Assembly: GCA_934394585.1 (NCBI GenBank)
Contig: CAKRQU010000018.1
Span: forward strand, 1 to 37,837
Source: an uncultured Eubacteriales bacterium
Lineage (GTDB): Bacteria; Bacillota; Clostridia; Oscillospirales; CAG-272
Length of the DNA stretch: 37,837 bases
Direction of reading: 5' to 3'
Shown here: piece after piece, positions 15,209-22,386 of the stretch
Layout: each line of letters opens with the position of its first letter
Position numbering within the stretch: the first letter of the stretch is position 1
Translations under genes and position numbers: made by a program
Notes under the pieces: generated by a model
Told to the model about the DNA's origin: nothing
Database searches by the model: none
The model's input: the letters and a program-made list of their open reading frames with translations, nothing else

Positions 15209-16180
15209 ATGAAGCATTATCTCGGAATAGATCTCGGCGGCACGAATATTGCCGCCGGCATAGTGGATGAAAATTACAATATTCTTATAAAAGGCTCGCG
15301 TCCGACGCTGGCAAAGCGTCCGCCCGAGGAAATCACGGCGGATATGGCAGAGCATTGCCGCAATCTCTGCGAAAAGCTCGGAATTTCCCTTTCCGACATA
15401 GCGCGCGTGGGCATAGCCATCCCCGGTACGATAAATTCGGCGACGGGCGTGGCTGAATACGCAAACAATATACATTTCCGCGATTTTCCCATACGTGCGC
15501 TCTTTTCAAGCTTTTCCGGCATAGACGAGAGCAAAATAGCCATAGGCAATGACGCAAATGTGGCTGCGCTGGGCGAATCCGTGGCGGGCGCGGCGAAAGG
15601 CACCGCTTCTTCCGTAATGATAACGCTCGGCACGGGCGTGGGCGGCGGCGTGATACTGGACGGGAAAATTCTCACCGGCTGTGCCTACGGCGGTGCGGAG
15701 CTGGGTCATACCGTGATGGTCATGGGCGGCAGACAATGCTCCTGCGGCAGAAAAGGCTGCGTGGAAGCATACTGCTCCGCCACGGCTCTCGTCAATATAA
15801 CAAAAGAAAAAATGGCGCTCTGCCCTTCCTCGCTGATGTGGAATCTCTGCAATGGCAATGCGGAAAATGCGGGCGGCAGGACGGCTTTTGACGCGATGCG
15901 TGCCGGCGACAAGGCAGGCACCGAGGTAGTGGACGAATATACATCTTATCTCGCGTGCGCCATAGCGAATTTCATAAACATATTCCAGCCGGAGGTATTT
16001 CTCATCGGCGGCGGCGTATGCAATGAAAAAGATTATCTGCTGAAGCCCGTGACGGAAAAGACGAAAGCGGAAGTATATTCCGCCACAAATACGCTGAAAA
16101 CGGAAATCCGCATAGCCGCCCTCGGAAACGATGCGGCGATAGTCGGCAGCGCGGCGCTGGCGGCTCACAGCACAAAATGA
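15209..16180 (+). CDS. ROK-family sugar kinase, glucokinase-like
   Basis: This enzyme probably phosphorylates glucose or a related hexose with ATP in the cytoplasm. The 323-residue protein begins with the phosphate-binding MKHYLGIDLGGTNIAAG. It has the catalytic Asp115 in GNDANVAALGE and ITLGTGVGGG. The ROK zinc motif is complete, with His167 and Cys177, Cys179, Cys184 in CSCGRKGCVE. No N-terminal helix-turn-helix is present, so it is a kinase and not a ROK repressor. The start is set by CGGAGG 6 nt upstream. Its stop overlaps the start of the PAP2 gene. Confidence 0.92.
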   Translation: MKHYLGIDLGGTNIAAGIVDENYNILIKGSRPTLAKRPPEEITADMAEHCRNLCEKLGISLSDIARVGIAIPGTINSATGVAEYANNIHFRDFPIRALFSSFSGIDESKIAIGNDANVAALGESVAGAAKGTASSVMITLGTGVGGGVILDGKILTGCAYGGAELGHTVMVMGGRQCSCGRKGCVEAYCSATALVNITKEKMALCPSSLMWNLCNGNAENAGGRTAFDAMRAGDKAGTEVVDEYTSYLACAIANFINIFQPEVFLIGGGVCNEKDYLLKPVTEKTKAEVYSATNTLKTEIRIAALGNDAAIVGSAALAAHSTK

Positions 16181-17040
16181 AAAAGCTTCTGAAAAACGGG
16201 TTTTTCCCGCTCGCGGCAGCGGCGGTTTTTTCCCTCGTGCTCATGTGCTTTGCCACCGCGTGGGATCTCGATATTTCCGTCGCAGCGACAGAAATGCGCG
16301 CGTCGTCGCCGTTTCTTTTCGGTTTTACTTATGCTTTGCAGCTCATCGGCGAATGGCCGGGTCCTCTTTTCGGTTCGTTTGCCGTGGCGATAATAATACG
16401 CAATATTTCCCTGCGCACGGATAAAAAGCGTGCGCTCGCATGGCGTATCTCCGGTTTTGCCCTCGAATACATACTCATGCTTTACTGCGTGCGCGCCACG
16501 CTCGCGGGCTTTTCGGAAAATCACGCAGCCTATACGGTTTCGTGCGTGATGATTCCCGCGTCGCTCGCTTTGCTGATAACCGTGCTCACGCAGCGCATAA
16601 ACGAAGATGCGCTCACGCGGCTCTATGCGCCCGCCATAGTGACGTTTTTTGCCGCGCTCGCCGTGCTCATCGTCATTCAGTTTATGAAAATGCTCTGGGG
16701 CAGAGTGCGTTTCCGCGAATTTTCAGGAGATTTGTCGCTTTTTACCCCGTGGTATAAAATAAATTTCTTTTCGGGGCATAATTCTTTCCCATCGGGTCAT
16801 ACGGCAAATCTCGCCGTGATTCTCGCTTTTCCCGTCTGGCTCCGTGCCCTCGGCAAAAGCAGGAGGCGTATCGTTTTCTCATACGTCGCAATATCGCTCT
16901 GCACCGTATTGATGGCGCTGAGCCGCATTTTTATCGGCGCGCATTTTCTTTCGGATGTCACCGTGGGATTTTTCATCGCCTTTGCCGCGACGGAAGCCGT
17001 GCGGCTGATAATGAACAAAGTATATAAAAAAGTCGGCTGA
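16177..17040 (+). CDS. PAP2-family membrane phosphatase
   Basis: This 287-residue integral membrane protein has about six hydrophobic segments. All three PAP2 phosphatase motifs are present: K171-x6-R178 in KMLWGRVR, PSGH (205-208), and SR-x5-H-x3-D (249-260, catalytic His256). It lacks the usual Pro after the first Arg. Family members remove phosphate from lipid phosphates such as phosphatidate or undecaprenyl pyrophosphate, and the substrate here is unknown. The start overlaps the ROK stop (ATGA), so the two are translationally coupled, although no functional link is obvious. Confidence 0.88.
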   Translation: MKKLLKNGFFPLAAAAVFSLVLMCFATAWDLDISVAATEMRASSPFLFGFTYALQLIGEWPGPLFGSFAVAIIIRNISLRTDKKRALAWRISGFALEYILMLYCVRATLAGFSENHAAYTVSCVMIPASLALLITVLTQRINEDALTRLYAPAIVTFFAALAVLIVIQFMKMLWGRVRFREFSGDLSLFTPWYKINFFSGHNSFPSGHTANLAVILAFPVWLRALGKSRRRIVFSYVAISLCTVLMALSRIFIGAHFLSDVTVGFFIAFAATEAVRLIMNKVYKKVG

Positions 17041-17062
17041 TATCAGCCGGCTTTTATTTTTT
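17031..17062. terminator. Bidirectional terminator between PAP2 and Lrp genes
   Basis: A near-perfect palindrome (17031-17052, centred on TGATATCA) is flanked by T-rich sequence on both strands. Its left arm overlaps the last codons of the PAP2 gene. It serves both converging genes. Confidence 0.82.
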
Positions 17063-17077
17063 ATTCATTATTCCGCT

Positions 17078-17542
17078 TCAGTCGGCTATCCCCGTCGAAA
17101 CCTCGGATTTCAGCGTGGACATGACTATCGCCGTGCGCGTATACGAAACGCCCTTTACTTCTTTTAAATTATTGAGTATGCGCTCCAGCGATTTTGTGCT
17201 TTCCGTGACCACTTTCAGCAGAATATCGCTGTTTCCCGTGACGACGTGACATTCCAGTATCTGCGGGCAGGCGCGCACAAATTCGCGCACGCCGCTTATC
17301 ACCTCATCGTATTTGTATTGCTCGGTGCTCACCTCCACAAAAGCGAGAACATCGTTTCCGAGCTTTTCTTCATTGAGGCAGATGGTATATTTTTCGATAA
17401 CACCGGTATTTTCGAGCTTTTTTATCCGCTCTATCACGGCGGAAACAGACATATTCACCGCTTCGCCGATGGCGGAAGCGTTCATTCTCGAATTATTCTG
17501 CAAGCAACGTATTATTTTCTTATCGACATTATCCAAAGCCAT
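17078..17542 (-). CDS. Lrp/AsnC-family transcription regulator
   Basis: This 154-residue regulator has an N-terminal winged helix-turn-helix (MALDNVDKKIIRCLQNNSRM, then AIGEAVNMSVSAVIERIKKLE). The C-terminal RAM/AsnC effector domain contains VTGNSDILLKVV and the LERILNNLKEVKGV pattern. Such proteins sense amino acids or related ligands as octamers or similar. The true start follows GGAG; a much longer open frame upstream runs through the divergent galactokinase-like gene in antisense and is not real. The -35 of this gene and the galactokinase promoter lie within about 50 nt, so it might also affect that gene (inference). Confidence 0.92.
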   Translation of the reverse strand: MALDNVDKKIIRCLQNNSRMNASAIGEAVNMSVSAVIERIKKLENTGVIEKYTICLNEEKLGNDVLAFVEVSTEQYKYDEVISGVREFVRACPQILECHVVTGNSDILLKVVTESTKSLERILNNLKEVKGVSYTRTAIVMSTLKSEVSTGIAD

Positions 17543-17582
17543 ATACAAGCTCCCTCGGAATTTTACTTGGTTTTCTGTCTTT

Positions 17583-17611
17583 ATTCTACCATATAAAAAA
17601 GCGATTGTCAA
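17583..17611 (-). promoter_or_regulatory. Promoter of the Lrp-like gene
   Basis: On the minus strand, TTGACA (17606-17611) and TAGAAT (17583-17588) are separated by 17 nt. Confidence 0.85.
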
Positions 17612-17653
17612 ACATTTTTCACGGCTTTTTTGCAAAAATTTTCGGGAAACGCA

Positions 17654-17682
17654 TTGCCAAAGAAAAAAATCTTTGCTATAAT
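17654..17682 (+). promoter_or_regulatory. Promoter of the galactokinase-like gene
   Basis: TTGCCA (17654-17659) and TATAAT (17677-17682) have a 17-nt spacer, 38 nt before the start codon. Confidence 0.85.
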
Positions 17683-17719
17683 ATTCAAAAACGAAAGCAA
17701 TATTATCCGGAGGGAATAT

Positions 17720-18955
17720 ATGAATATAAATACACTCTGCGAAAGCAGGATTTTCAAAAGTCTGTACGGCGCGGATACGGGCGCGGCAAAGGAAAGATTT
17801 TGCCGTGCGCTTTCCGCTCTCGGCAGAACGGAAGCGGAATTTTTCTCCGTCCCGGGCAGAACGGAAATCATAGGCAATCATACCGATCACAATCACGGCG
17901 CGGTAATGGCGGCTTCCGTCGGGCTGGATATCATTTCCGCCGCATACAAAACGGACGACGGCATCATCCGCATAGAAAGCGAAGGTTTCGGCACGGACGC
18001 GGTGGATATTTCCGATCTTTCCGTCCGTGAAAACGAAAAATTCACTTCCGCCGCAATAATACGCGGCGTGGCTGCCGCCATGGCTGAAAGAGGCGGCGCA
18101 GTCGGCGGCTTCACGGCTTATGTGACATCCGATGTGCCGGGCGGCTCGGGGCTTTCCAGCTCTGCCGCCTATGAAAATATGATAGGCACCATGCTGAATT
18201 ATTTCTACAACGAAAATAAATTTTCGCCAGTAGATATCGCCCGCATATCGCAGCGCGCGGAAAACCGCCATTTCGGCAAGCCGTGCGGTCTGATGGATCA
18301 GATAGCCTGCTCTGTCGGCGGACTTGTATATATAGATTTCAAAAATCCCGCCGCTCCCGAAGTGCGCCGCACAGAGCTTTCGCTCGACGGTTATCGCCTC
18401 TGTATTATCAGGACAGGCGGTTCGCACGCGGATCTCAATGACGATTATGCCTCGGTTCCCGCCGAAATGAAAGCCGTGGCTTCATATTTCGGCAAAGAAG
18501 TGCTGCGCGATGTTTCCGAAAAGGAGCTTATAGCCGCCATTCCCGCACTGCGTGAAAAATACGGCGACCGCGCGATACTGCGTGCGCTTCATTTCATGAG
18601 CGAGAATGTCCGCGTGGCAAAAGCCATGGAAGCCGCCGCGAAAAAAGATACCGACGGATTTTTTGCCATGATAAACGCCTCGGGCATATCCAGCGCCGTG
18701 GCGCTTCAGAATTATTTCACATGCAAAGCGCCCGCCGAGCAGGGTATCACTCTCGCCGTGACGCTCGCGCGCGAAATACTCGCGGGAAAAGGCGCTGCCA
18801 GAGTTCACGGCGGCGGTTTTGCCGGCACGGCACAGGCGTATGTCCCCGAGGATATTTACGATGAATTCACGGCAGTGATGGAAAATGCTTTCGGCAAAGG
18901 TGCCGTGGTTTCTCTCGGTATAAGAAACGAAGGCGCCTGCCATATAGACCGATAA
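17720..18955 (+). CDS. Galactokinase-like GHMP kinase
   Basis: This probably phosphorylates galactose to galactose-1-phosphate, entry to the Leloir pathway. The 411-residue protein has the N-terminal galactokinase signature in altered form, GRTEIIGNHTDHNHG (46-60), where classic enzymes have GEHTDY; residue 53 is Asn instead of Glu. The GHMP ATP loop is PGGSGLSSSAA, and KPCGLMDQIACSVGG contains the catalytic-region Asp. The C-terminal motif is VHGGGFAGTAQAYVP. The true start follows GGAGGG, and the longer open frame only covers the promoter. A downstream membrane-protein gene is 17 nt away. Another hexose or pentose as substrate cannot be excluded. Confidence 0.85.
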   Translation: MNINTLCESRIFKSLYGADTGAAKERFCRALSALGRTEAEFFSVPGRTEIIGNHTDHNHGAVMAASVGLDIISAAYKTDDGIIRIESEGFGTDAVDISDLSVRENEKFTSAAIIRGVAAAMAERGGAVGGFTAYVTSDVPGGSGLSSSAAYENMIGTMLNYFYNENKFSPVDIARISQRAENRHFGKPCGLMDQIACSVGGLVYIDFKNPAAPEVRRTELSLDGYRLCIIRTGGSHADLNDDYASVPAEMKAVASYFGKEVLRDVSEKELIAAIPALREKYGDRAILRALHFMSENVRVAKAMEAAAKKDTDGFFAMINASGISSAVALQNYFTCKAPAEQGITLAVTLAREILAGKGAARVHGGGFAGTAQAYVPEDIYDEFTAVMENAFGKGAVVSLGIRNEGACHIDR

Positions 18956-18972
18956 AAAAGGAGCGTAAATAA

Positions 18973-19374
18973 ATGCGTTTACCGCAGAAATCACCCACGC
19001 CGCCCGTGAAAATAAGCGGGAAGCTTATCCTTCGCATGGTACTCACTCTGCTGTGCATAGCCGTATTCATGGGAATATATTTCGGGCTGATAGCCGTTTC
19101 CGAGGCGACATACGTCTATATCCCCGTGACGCAGATATATGTCGCGCTCGCCGCCGCATGTGCCGTGGCGATATGCGTGATAAACCGCGGTTTCGGAAAC
19201 GGGCTTTATACCGATCCGCAAAGCTTCATACCCGCGGACTGGGATGAAGAGAAAAAGCAACGTTTCATCGCGGGTCTGCCCCGCCGCAAAAAAGCGAAAA
19301 TGATACTTTCCGCGGTGATTCTTTCCCTGTGCGTTTCGGTTTTTGCCGATATGATATCGCTTTATTTTTTCTGA
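18973..19374 (+). CDS. Small membrane protein of unknown function
   Basis: I do not recognise a family. The 133-residue protein has three hydrophobic segments (about residues 18-40, 50-70 and 110-132), separated by a charged cytoplasmic-looking loop with YTDPQSFIPADWDEEKKQRF and RRKKAK. AAGGAG lies upstream of the start. It sits 17 nt after the galactokinase-like gene and 13 nt before the WalJ-like gene, so it is probably co-transcribed. Confidence 0.72.
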   Translation: MRLPQKSPTPPVKISGKLILRMVLTLLCIAVFMGIYFGLIAVSEATYVYIPVTQIYVALAAACAVAICVINRGFGNGLYTDPQSFIPADWDEEKKQRFIAGLPRRKKAKMILSAVILSLCVSVFADMISLYFF

Positions 19375-19387
19375 TTTGCAATAACGT

Positions 19388-20170
19388 ATGAAAACAGTAA
19401 TATATTCTCTTTTTTCCGGCTCCGGCGGGAATGCGTATCTGCTCCGCCACGGAGAAACGGATATTCTCATAGATGCGGGCGTAAGCTCACGCGCGCTGTG
19501 CGCCGCGCTTCGTGCCGCAGGCTCCGCGCCCGAAAAAATAAGCGCGGTTTTTATCACTCACGAGCATATTGACCATGTGCGCGCGCTGGATGTTTTCTGC
19601 AAAAGCGTGAAGGCGCCCGTATACATACCCGCTCCGTGCGCGGACAATATGCCGTATTTCCCCGGTGCGGCGCTCTCCGCTCTCATGTCGCGGAATGATA
19701 TTCTCTTTTCAGCGAATGCGGGCGATGATATATCCGTGCACTCGTTTGCCACATCACATGACAGCGCGGCGAGCGTGGGATACAGATTTGATTTCGCCGA
19801 TACGGGCGATTCCTTTGCCATAGCCACCGATACGGGATATGTGACATCGGGCATGCACGAGAATATGGCGGGCGTGCGCGCCGCCGTGATAGAATCGAAT
19901 TATGATGAAGCCATGCTGATGTGCGGCTCTTATCCGTATCCGCTGAAAAGGAGAATTCTCTCCTCCACGGGGCATCTTTCAAACGATGAAAGCGCGCTTT
20001 TTGCCTCCGAGCTTGAGCATAGCGGTACGGAATATATAATGCTCGCGCATCTCAGCCGCGAAAACAATTATCCGCCGCTCGCCGAAAAAACCGTCGCGTC
20101 AAAGCTTTGCGGCGGGGCGCGTATTTGTGTGGCTGCCCCGTGTGAGCCCGTGCTTCTGGCGGAATTCTGA
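19388..20170 (+). CDS. MBL-fold metallohydrolase, WalJ/YycJ-like
   Basis: This 260-residue metallo-beta-lactamase-fold protein starts with YSLFSGSGGNAYLLRHGETDILIDAG, typical of the WalJ/YycJ group. The metal motif is THEHIDH (His58, His60, Asp62, His63). Later ligands are in FATSHDS, IATDTGYV and the HLSRENN region. Family members are predicted nucleases or hydrolases linked with the WalKR system and chromosome maintenance. Here rlmH follows 15 nt later, as walJ and rlmH are near neighbours in several Firmicutes, although no walRK genes are in this window. The ribosome site is weak. Confidence 0.85.
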   Translation: MKTVIYSLFSGSGGNAYLLRHGETDILIDAGVSSRALCAALRAAGSAPEKISAVFITHEHIDHVRALDVFCKSVKAPVYIPAPCADNMPYFPGAALSALMSRNDILFSANAGDDISVHSFATSHDSAASVGYRFDFADTGDSFAIATDTGYVTSGMHENMAGVRAAVIESNYDEAMLMCGSYPYPLKRRILSSTGHLSNDESALFASELEHSGTEYIMLAHLSRENNYPPLAEKTVASKLCGGARICVAAPCEPVLLAEF

Positions 20171-20185
20171 ATACGAGGAGAAAAA

Positions 20186-20662
20186 ATGAATATTTCCGTA
20201 ATATATGTGGGCGCGGCAAAGGACGGATATATATCCGAGGGCTGTGCCGAATTTGAAAAGCGTATCGGCGCTTATGCAAAATTTTCGCAGGCAGAAATAA
20301 AAGAATATCGCATTTCCAACGAAGCTTCCGCCGCGGAAAGAAAACTGGCTATGGAAAACGAAGCAAAAAGAATAATCGAACTTCTCCCGAAAAAAAGCAA
20401 GAAAATAGCGCTTTGCGTGGAAGGCAAGCAGCTTTCTTCGCCCGAATTTGCGCAGAAAATAGATAAATTCAAAAACGAAGCTTCGCATATTGTTTTTATA
20501 ATAGGCGGACCTTTCGGGCTGGATGAAAGCGTGAAGGCGCTTTGCGATATGCGGCTTTCTCTTTCGGAAATGACTTTCAATCACCGCCTCGCGCGTCTGC
20601 TCCTGCTGGAACAGATTTACCGCGCGTTGAATATTTCGGCAGGCGGAAACTATCATAAATAA
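20186..20662 (+). CDS. rlmH: 23S rRNA pseudouridine-1915 N3-methyltransferase
   Basis: This SPOUT-class enzyme methylates pseudouridine 1915 of 23S rRNA in the assembled ribosome. The 158-residue protein has the family pattern: an N-terminal ISVIYVGAAKDGYI, IALCVEGKQLSSPEFAQKI, the SAM-binding knot FIIGGPFGLDESV and the C-terminal LSEMTFNHRLARLLLLEQIYRA ending in NYHK. Length is normal. GAGGAG precedes the start. It is the last gene before a terminator and the first repeat mosaic. Confidence 0.95.
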   Translation: MNISVIYVGAAKDGYISEGCAEFEKRIGAYAKFSQAEIKEYRISNEASAAERKLAMENEAKRIIELLPKKSKKIALCVEGKQLSSPEFAQKIDKFKNEASHIVFIIGGPFGLDESVKALCDMRLSLSEMTFNHRLARLLLLEQIYRALNISAGGNYHK

Positions 20663-20668
20663 TGGGGG

Positions 20669-20695
20669 AAAAAGGCAAGCGCGGCTTGCCTTTTT
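20669..20695 (+). terminator. Terminator after rlmH
   Basis: AAAAAGGCAAGC (20669-20680) pairs with GCTTGCCTTTTT (20684-20695) around a 3-nt GCG loop. Confidence 0.88.
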
Positions 20696-20711
20696 GCGTG
20701 GGGGAGGGGGA

Positions 20712-20875
20712 GCTTTTCTTTGAAAGAAAAGCAAGAAAAGAAATTAAGCAATGCGCGGAGCGCGTTGCTTCGGCTCCTCTGTGCAAGGGAATTAAGCAAT
20801 GTGCGAAGCACGTTGCTTGGCTTCGCCGAGAAAGGGTCTGAGCTGGCATGGCGTAGCCATGACTGAGGGATTGGT
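20712..20875 (+). repeat. R2 hairpin-cluster repeat, copy 1
   Basis: About 140 nt recur at 32395-32545 in the same orientation. It begins with a TTTCTTTG/CAAAGAAA-type hairpin. Two related hairpins follow at 20746-20770 and 20794-20818 (arms AAGCAATGTGC with GCACGTTGCTT, triloop GAA), then GGC-TTC-GCC and CATGGC-GTA-GCCATG (20847-20861). The two tandem hairpins differ by a compensatory pair (GCGC/GCGC against GTGC/GCAC). No coding potential is seen. It sits directly left of R1 copy B. Repeats of this general type seem familiar to me from gut clostridia, but I cannot name a family. Confidence 0.82.
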
Positions 20876-20877
20876 TT

Positions 20878-21492
20878 TTCTCCGTAAGGAGAAACGAGGT
20901 CGCGCTTTTGCGTGACCAAAAGCGCGGCAAAAGTCATCAAAGGAAGGCTCCTCGCCCTCCTTTGCAAACTACCTCGCACCCCGTCGAGTCAGCCGCGGAA
21001 AGTAATGCGCGGCAAGTATGTGCTATATATAGTAAAGTCAAAATCTCATGTCTATCTCTCATCACATCATCAGCCATACCGCGCGTGCAAACATAGCATG
21101 CCGCAAAAAGCTAGCAGATTCGACGGGGTGGGTGGCTCCCTCCATGGCTTTAGCTACGCTTCCCACTGTAGGCTAAACTCCGACGGAGCGAGCATGGCTT
21201 GATGGACATCGAAACGGGGCGGCAAAGCTAAAGTCTGAACAGACTAAAGTCTGTGTTAAGCGGGGGTCTGAACCATACTTCCGGTTTCGTCTATGGTCAG
21301 ACTGTCGGGGCAGTATGTTAGCACGAGTCGCCGCGAGGCGACAGAAGGTGTTTAAAAGAGGAATTGACACATACGCGCAGCGTGTGTGTCGGCGTCGCCG
21401 AGACAGGAGTTGCCTTCCTCTTTTTGACTTTTGGTACTTTTGGTCACGCAAAAGTACGCCCCGTTCTCCTGCGGAGGAGAAAGTAACTTTCA
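20878..21492 (+). repeat. R1 structured repeat, copy B (complete)
   Basis: This is the best complete copy. Left and right ends form an imperfect terminal inverted repeat of about 60-70 nt: GCGTGACCAAAAG and AAAAGTCATCAAAGGAAGGC on the left, GCCTTCCTCTTTTTGAC and CTTTTGGTCACGC on the right. Internal helices are GCCGCG/CGCGGC near 20992-21013, the long stem 20977-20987 with 21120-21130, ACAGACT/AGTCTGT near 21238-21253, CATACT/AGTATG near 21273-21319, the GNRA hairpin 21327-21342, the hairpin 21366-21390 and the closing stem 21354-21363 with 21415-21424. No transposase or conserved frame is present. It fills the gap between rlmH and radC. Confidence 0.88.
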
Positions 21493-21593
21493 CGGGCGGC
21501 AGGCGCCGCCCGCTTCCTTCTTTTTCCGAAAAGAAACAAGGGCGCGATGCCGCCCGCTTCTTTTCTTCGCTTTTCTTTCAAAGAAAAGCACGA
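21493..21593. repeat. Hairpin modules to the right of R1 copy B
   Basis: CGGGCGGC...GCCGCCCG forms a hairpin at 21494-21512. Related hairpins lie beside copy C (33216-33233) and copy D (37371-37393). Then CTTTTCTTCGCTTTTC followed by a GCTTTTCTTTCAAAGAAAAG palindrome (21567-21589) is the near-perfect inverse of the sequence at 20711-20740. The whole mosaic is therefore bracketed by inverted ends. Confidence 0.65.
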
Positions 21594-21609
21594 TTTTGCA
21601 TTTGAAATA

Positions 21610-21638
21610 TTGAAAAAAACGTATAACTATGTTATACT
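21610..21638 (+). promoter_or_regulatory. Promoter and palindromic operator of the radC-uvrB-uvrA operon
   Basis: TTGAAA (21610-21615) and TATACT (21633-21638) have a 17-nt spacer. A perfect palindrome GTATAACTATGTTATAC (21621-21637, 7-bp arms, 3-nt centre) overlaps the -10 box, where a repressor would block transcription. The AAC/GTT core resembles SOS boxes, but the spacing differs from the standard Firmicutes LexA box. Confidence 0.7.
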
Positions 21639-21687
21639 GTAATATATTATTTAAAATCCGCAATTTTTGCTGTTTTCGGGGTATGTT

Positions 21688-22365
21688 ATGCACAGTATGC
21701 ACAGAAACAGAATGAAAGAAAGATTTCTGCTCGAGGGACTGGATCATTTTGAAGAGCATAATATTTTGGAGCTTTTGCTTTTTTATTCCATTCCGCAAAA
21801 GGATACGAATGAAACAGCGCATCTGCTCATAGATAAATTCGGCTCTCTGCGCGCCGTATTTGATGCGCCTTACGAAGAGCTTTGCCGTGTGCCCGGCATA
21901 AAAGAACATTCCGCTGTGCTGATAAAGCTTATTCCCGCGCTGGCAAGAGCCTATATGGCGCGCGAAAACGATAATGTCTTCATTCTGCGCGACAGGGAAA
22001 GCATAGGTGAATTTCTCTGCCGCAGATATATCGGTATCACAGCGGAAACAGTATATCTGCTTTTGCTGGACAATAAATTTGCCATGATAGATTTCATAAA
22101 AATCCATGAGGGCTCGGTGAATTCTTCCGCCATCACGGTAAGAAAACTCATAGAACTCGCCATGCGTAAAGGCGCCTCCATGGTGGTCCTCGCGCACAAT
22201 CATCCCTCGGGCATGGCTATACCGTCGTCGGACGATATACGCACCACGGCAATGATAAGAAACGCATTCCGCGCGGTGGAAATTCCGCTCATCGCGCATT
22301 TCATAGTGGCGGGCGAAAAATATTTTGATATTTTCGATGTGATGCCCGCGGAGAAAAACGACTGA
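21688..22365 (+). CDS. radC: RadC-family JAMM/MPN-domain protein
   Basis: This 225-residue protein has the RadC architecture. A helix-hairpin-helix-like N-terminal part (about residues 45-85, LCRVPGIKEHSAVLIKLIPA) is followed by a JAMM metalloprotease-like domain. The JAMM metal signature is complete: His170-x-His172-x7-Ser180-x2-Asp183 in LAHNHPSGMAIPSSDD. The biochemical role of RadC is unsettled despite its name; a DNA-repair role is suggested by the uvrB and uvrA genes directly downstream. I chose the ATG at 21688; GGGGT upstream is a weak ribosome site. A TTG at 21667 is an alternative start. Confidence 0.9.
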   Translation: MHSMHRNRMKERFLLEGLDHFEEHNILELLLFYSIPQKDTNETAHLLIDKFGSLRAVFDAPYEELCRVPGIKEHSAVLIKLIPALARAYMARENDNVFILRDRESIGEFLCRRYIGITAETVYLLLLDNKFAMIDFIKIHEGSVNSSAITVRKLIELAMRKGASMVVLAHNHPSGMAIPSSDDIRTTAMIRNAFRAVEIPLIAHFIVAGEKYFDIFDVMPAEKND

Positions 22366-22386
22366 AAACAAAGAAAGGAAAAAGCG

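Noticed and set aside
17543..18427. N-terminal extension of the Lrp-like regulator
   Set aside because: It runs antisense through the galactokinase-like gene and both promoters. The normal Lrp start MALDNVDKK has its own ribosome site.
1..20960. Region between direct R1 copies A and B as a composite transposon or genomic island
   Set aside because: The enclosed genes are housekeeping (proBAC, cysS, rimO, pgsA, pckA), have no transposase or integrase, and look compositionally like the rest of the window.
20878..21492. R1 as a group I or group II self-splicing intron
   Set aside because: No domain-V-like helix, no intron-encoded protein and no interrupted gene are visible. GNRA loops alone are not enough.
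20700..21600. CRISPR array in the repeat-rich gap
   Set aside because: There are no regularly spaced short direct repeats and no cas genes; the repeats are long, few and palindromic.
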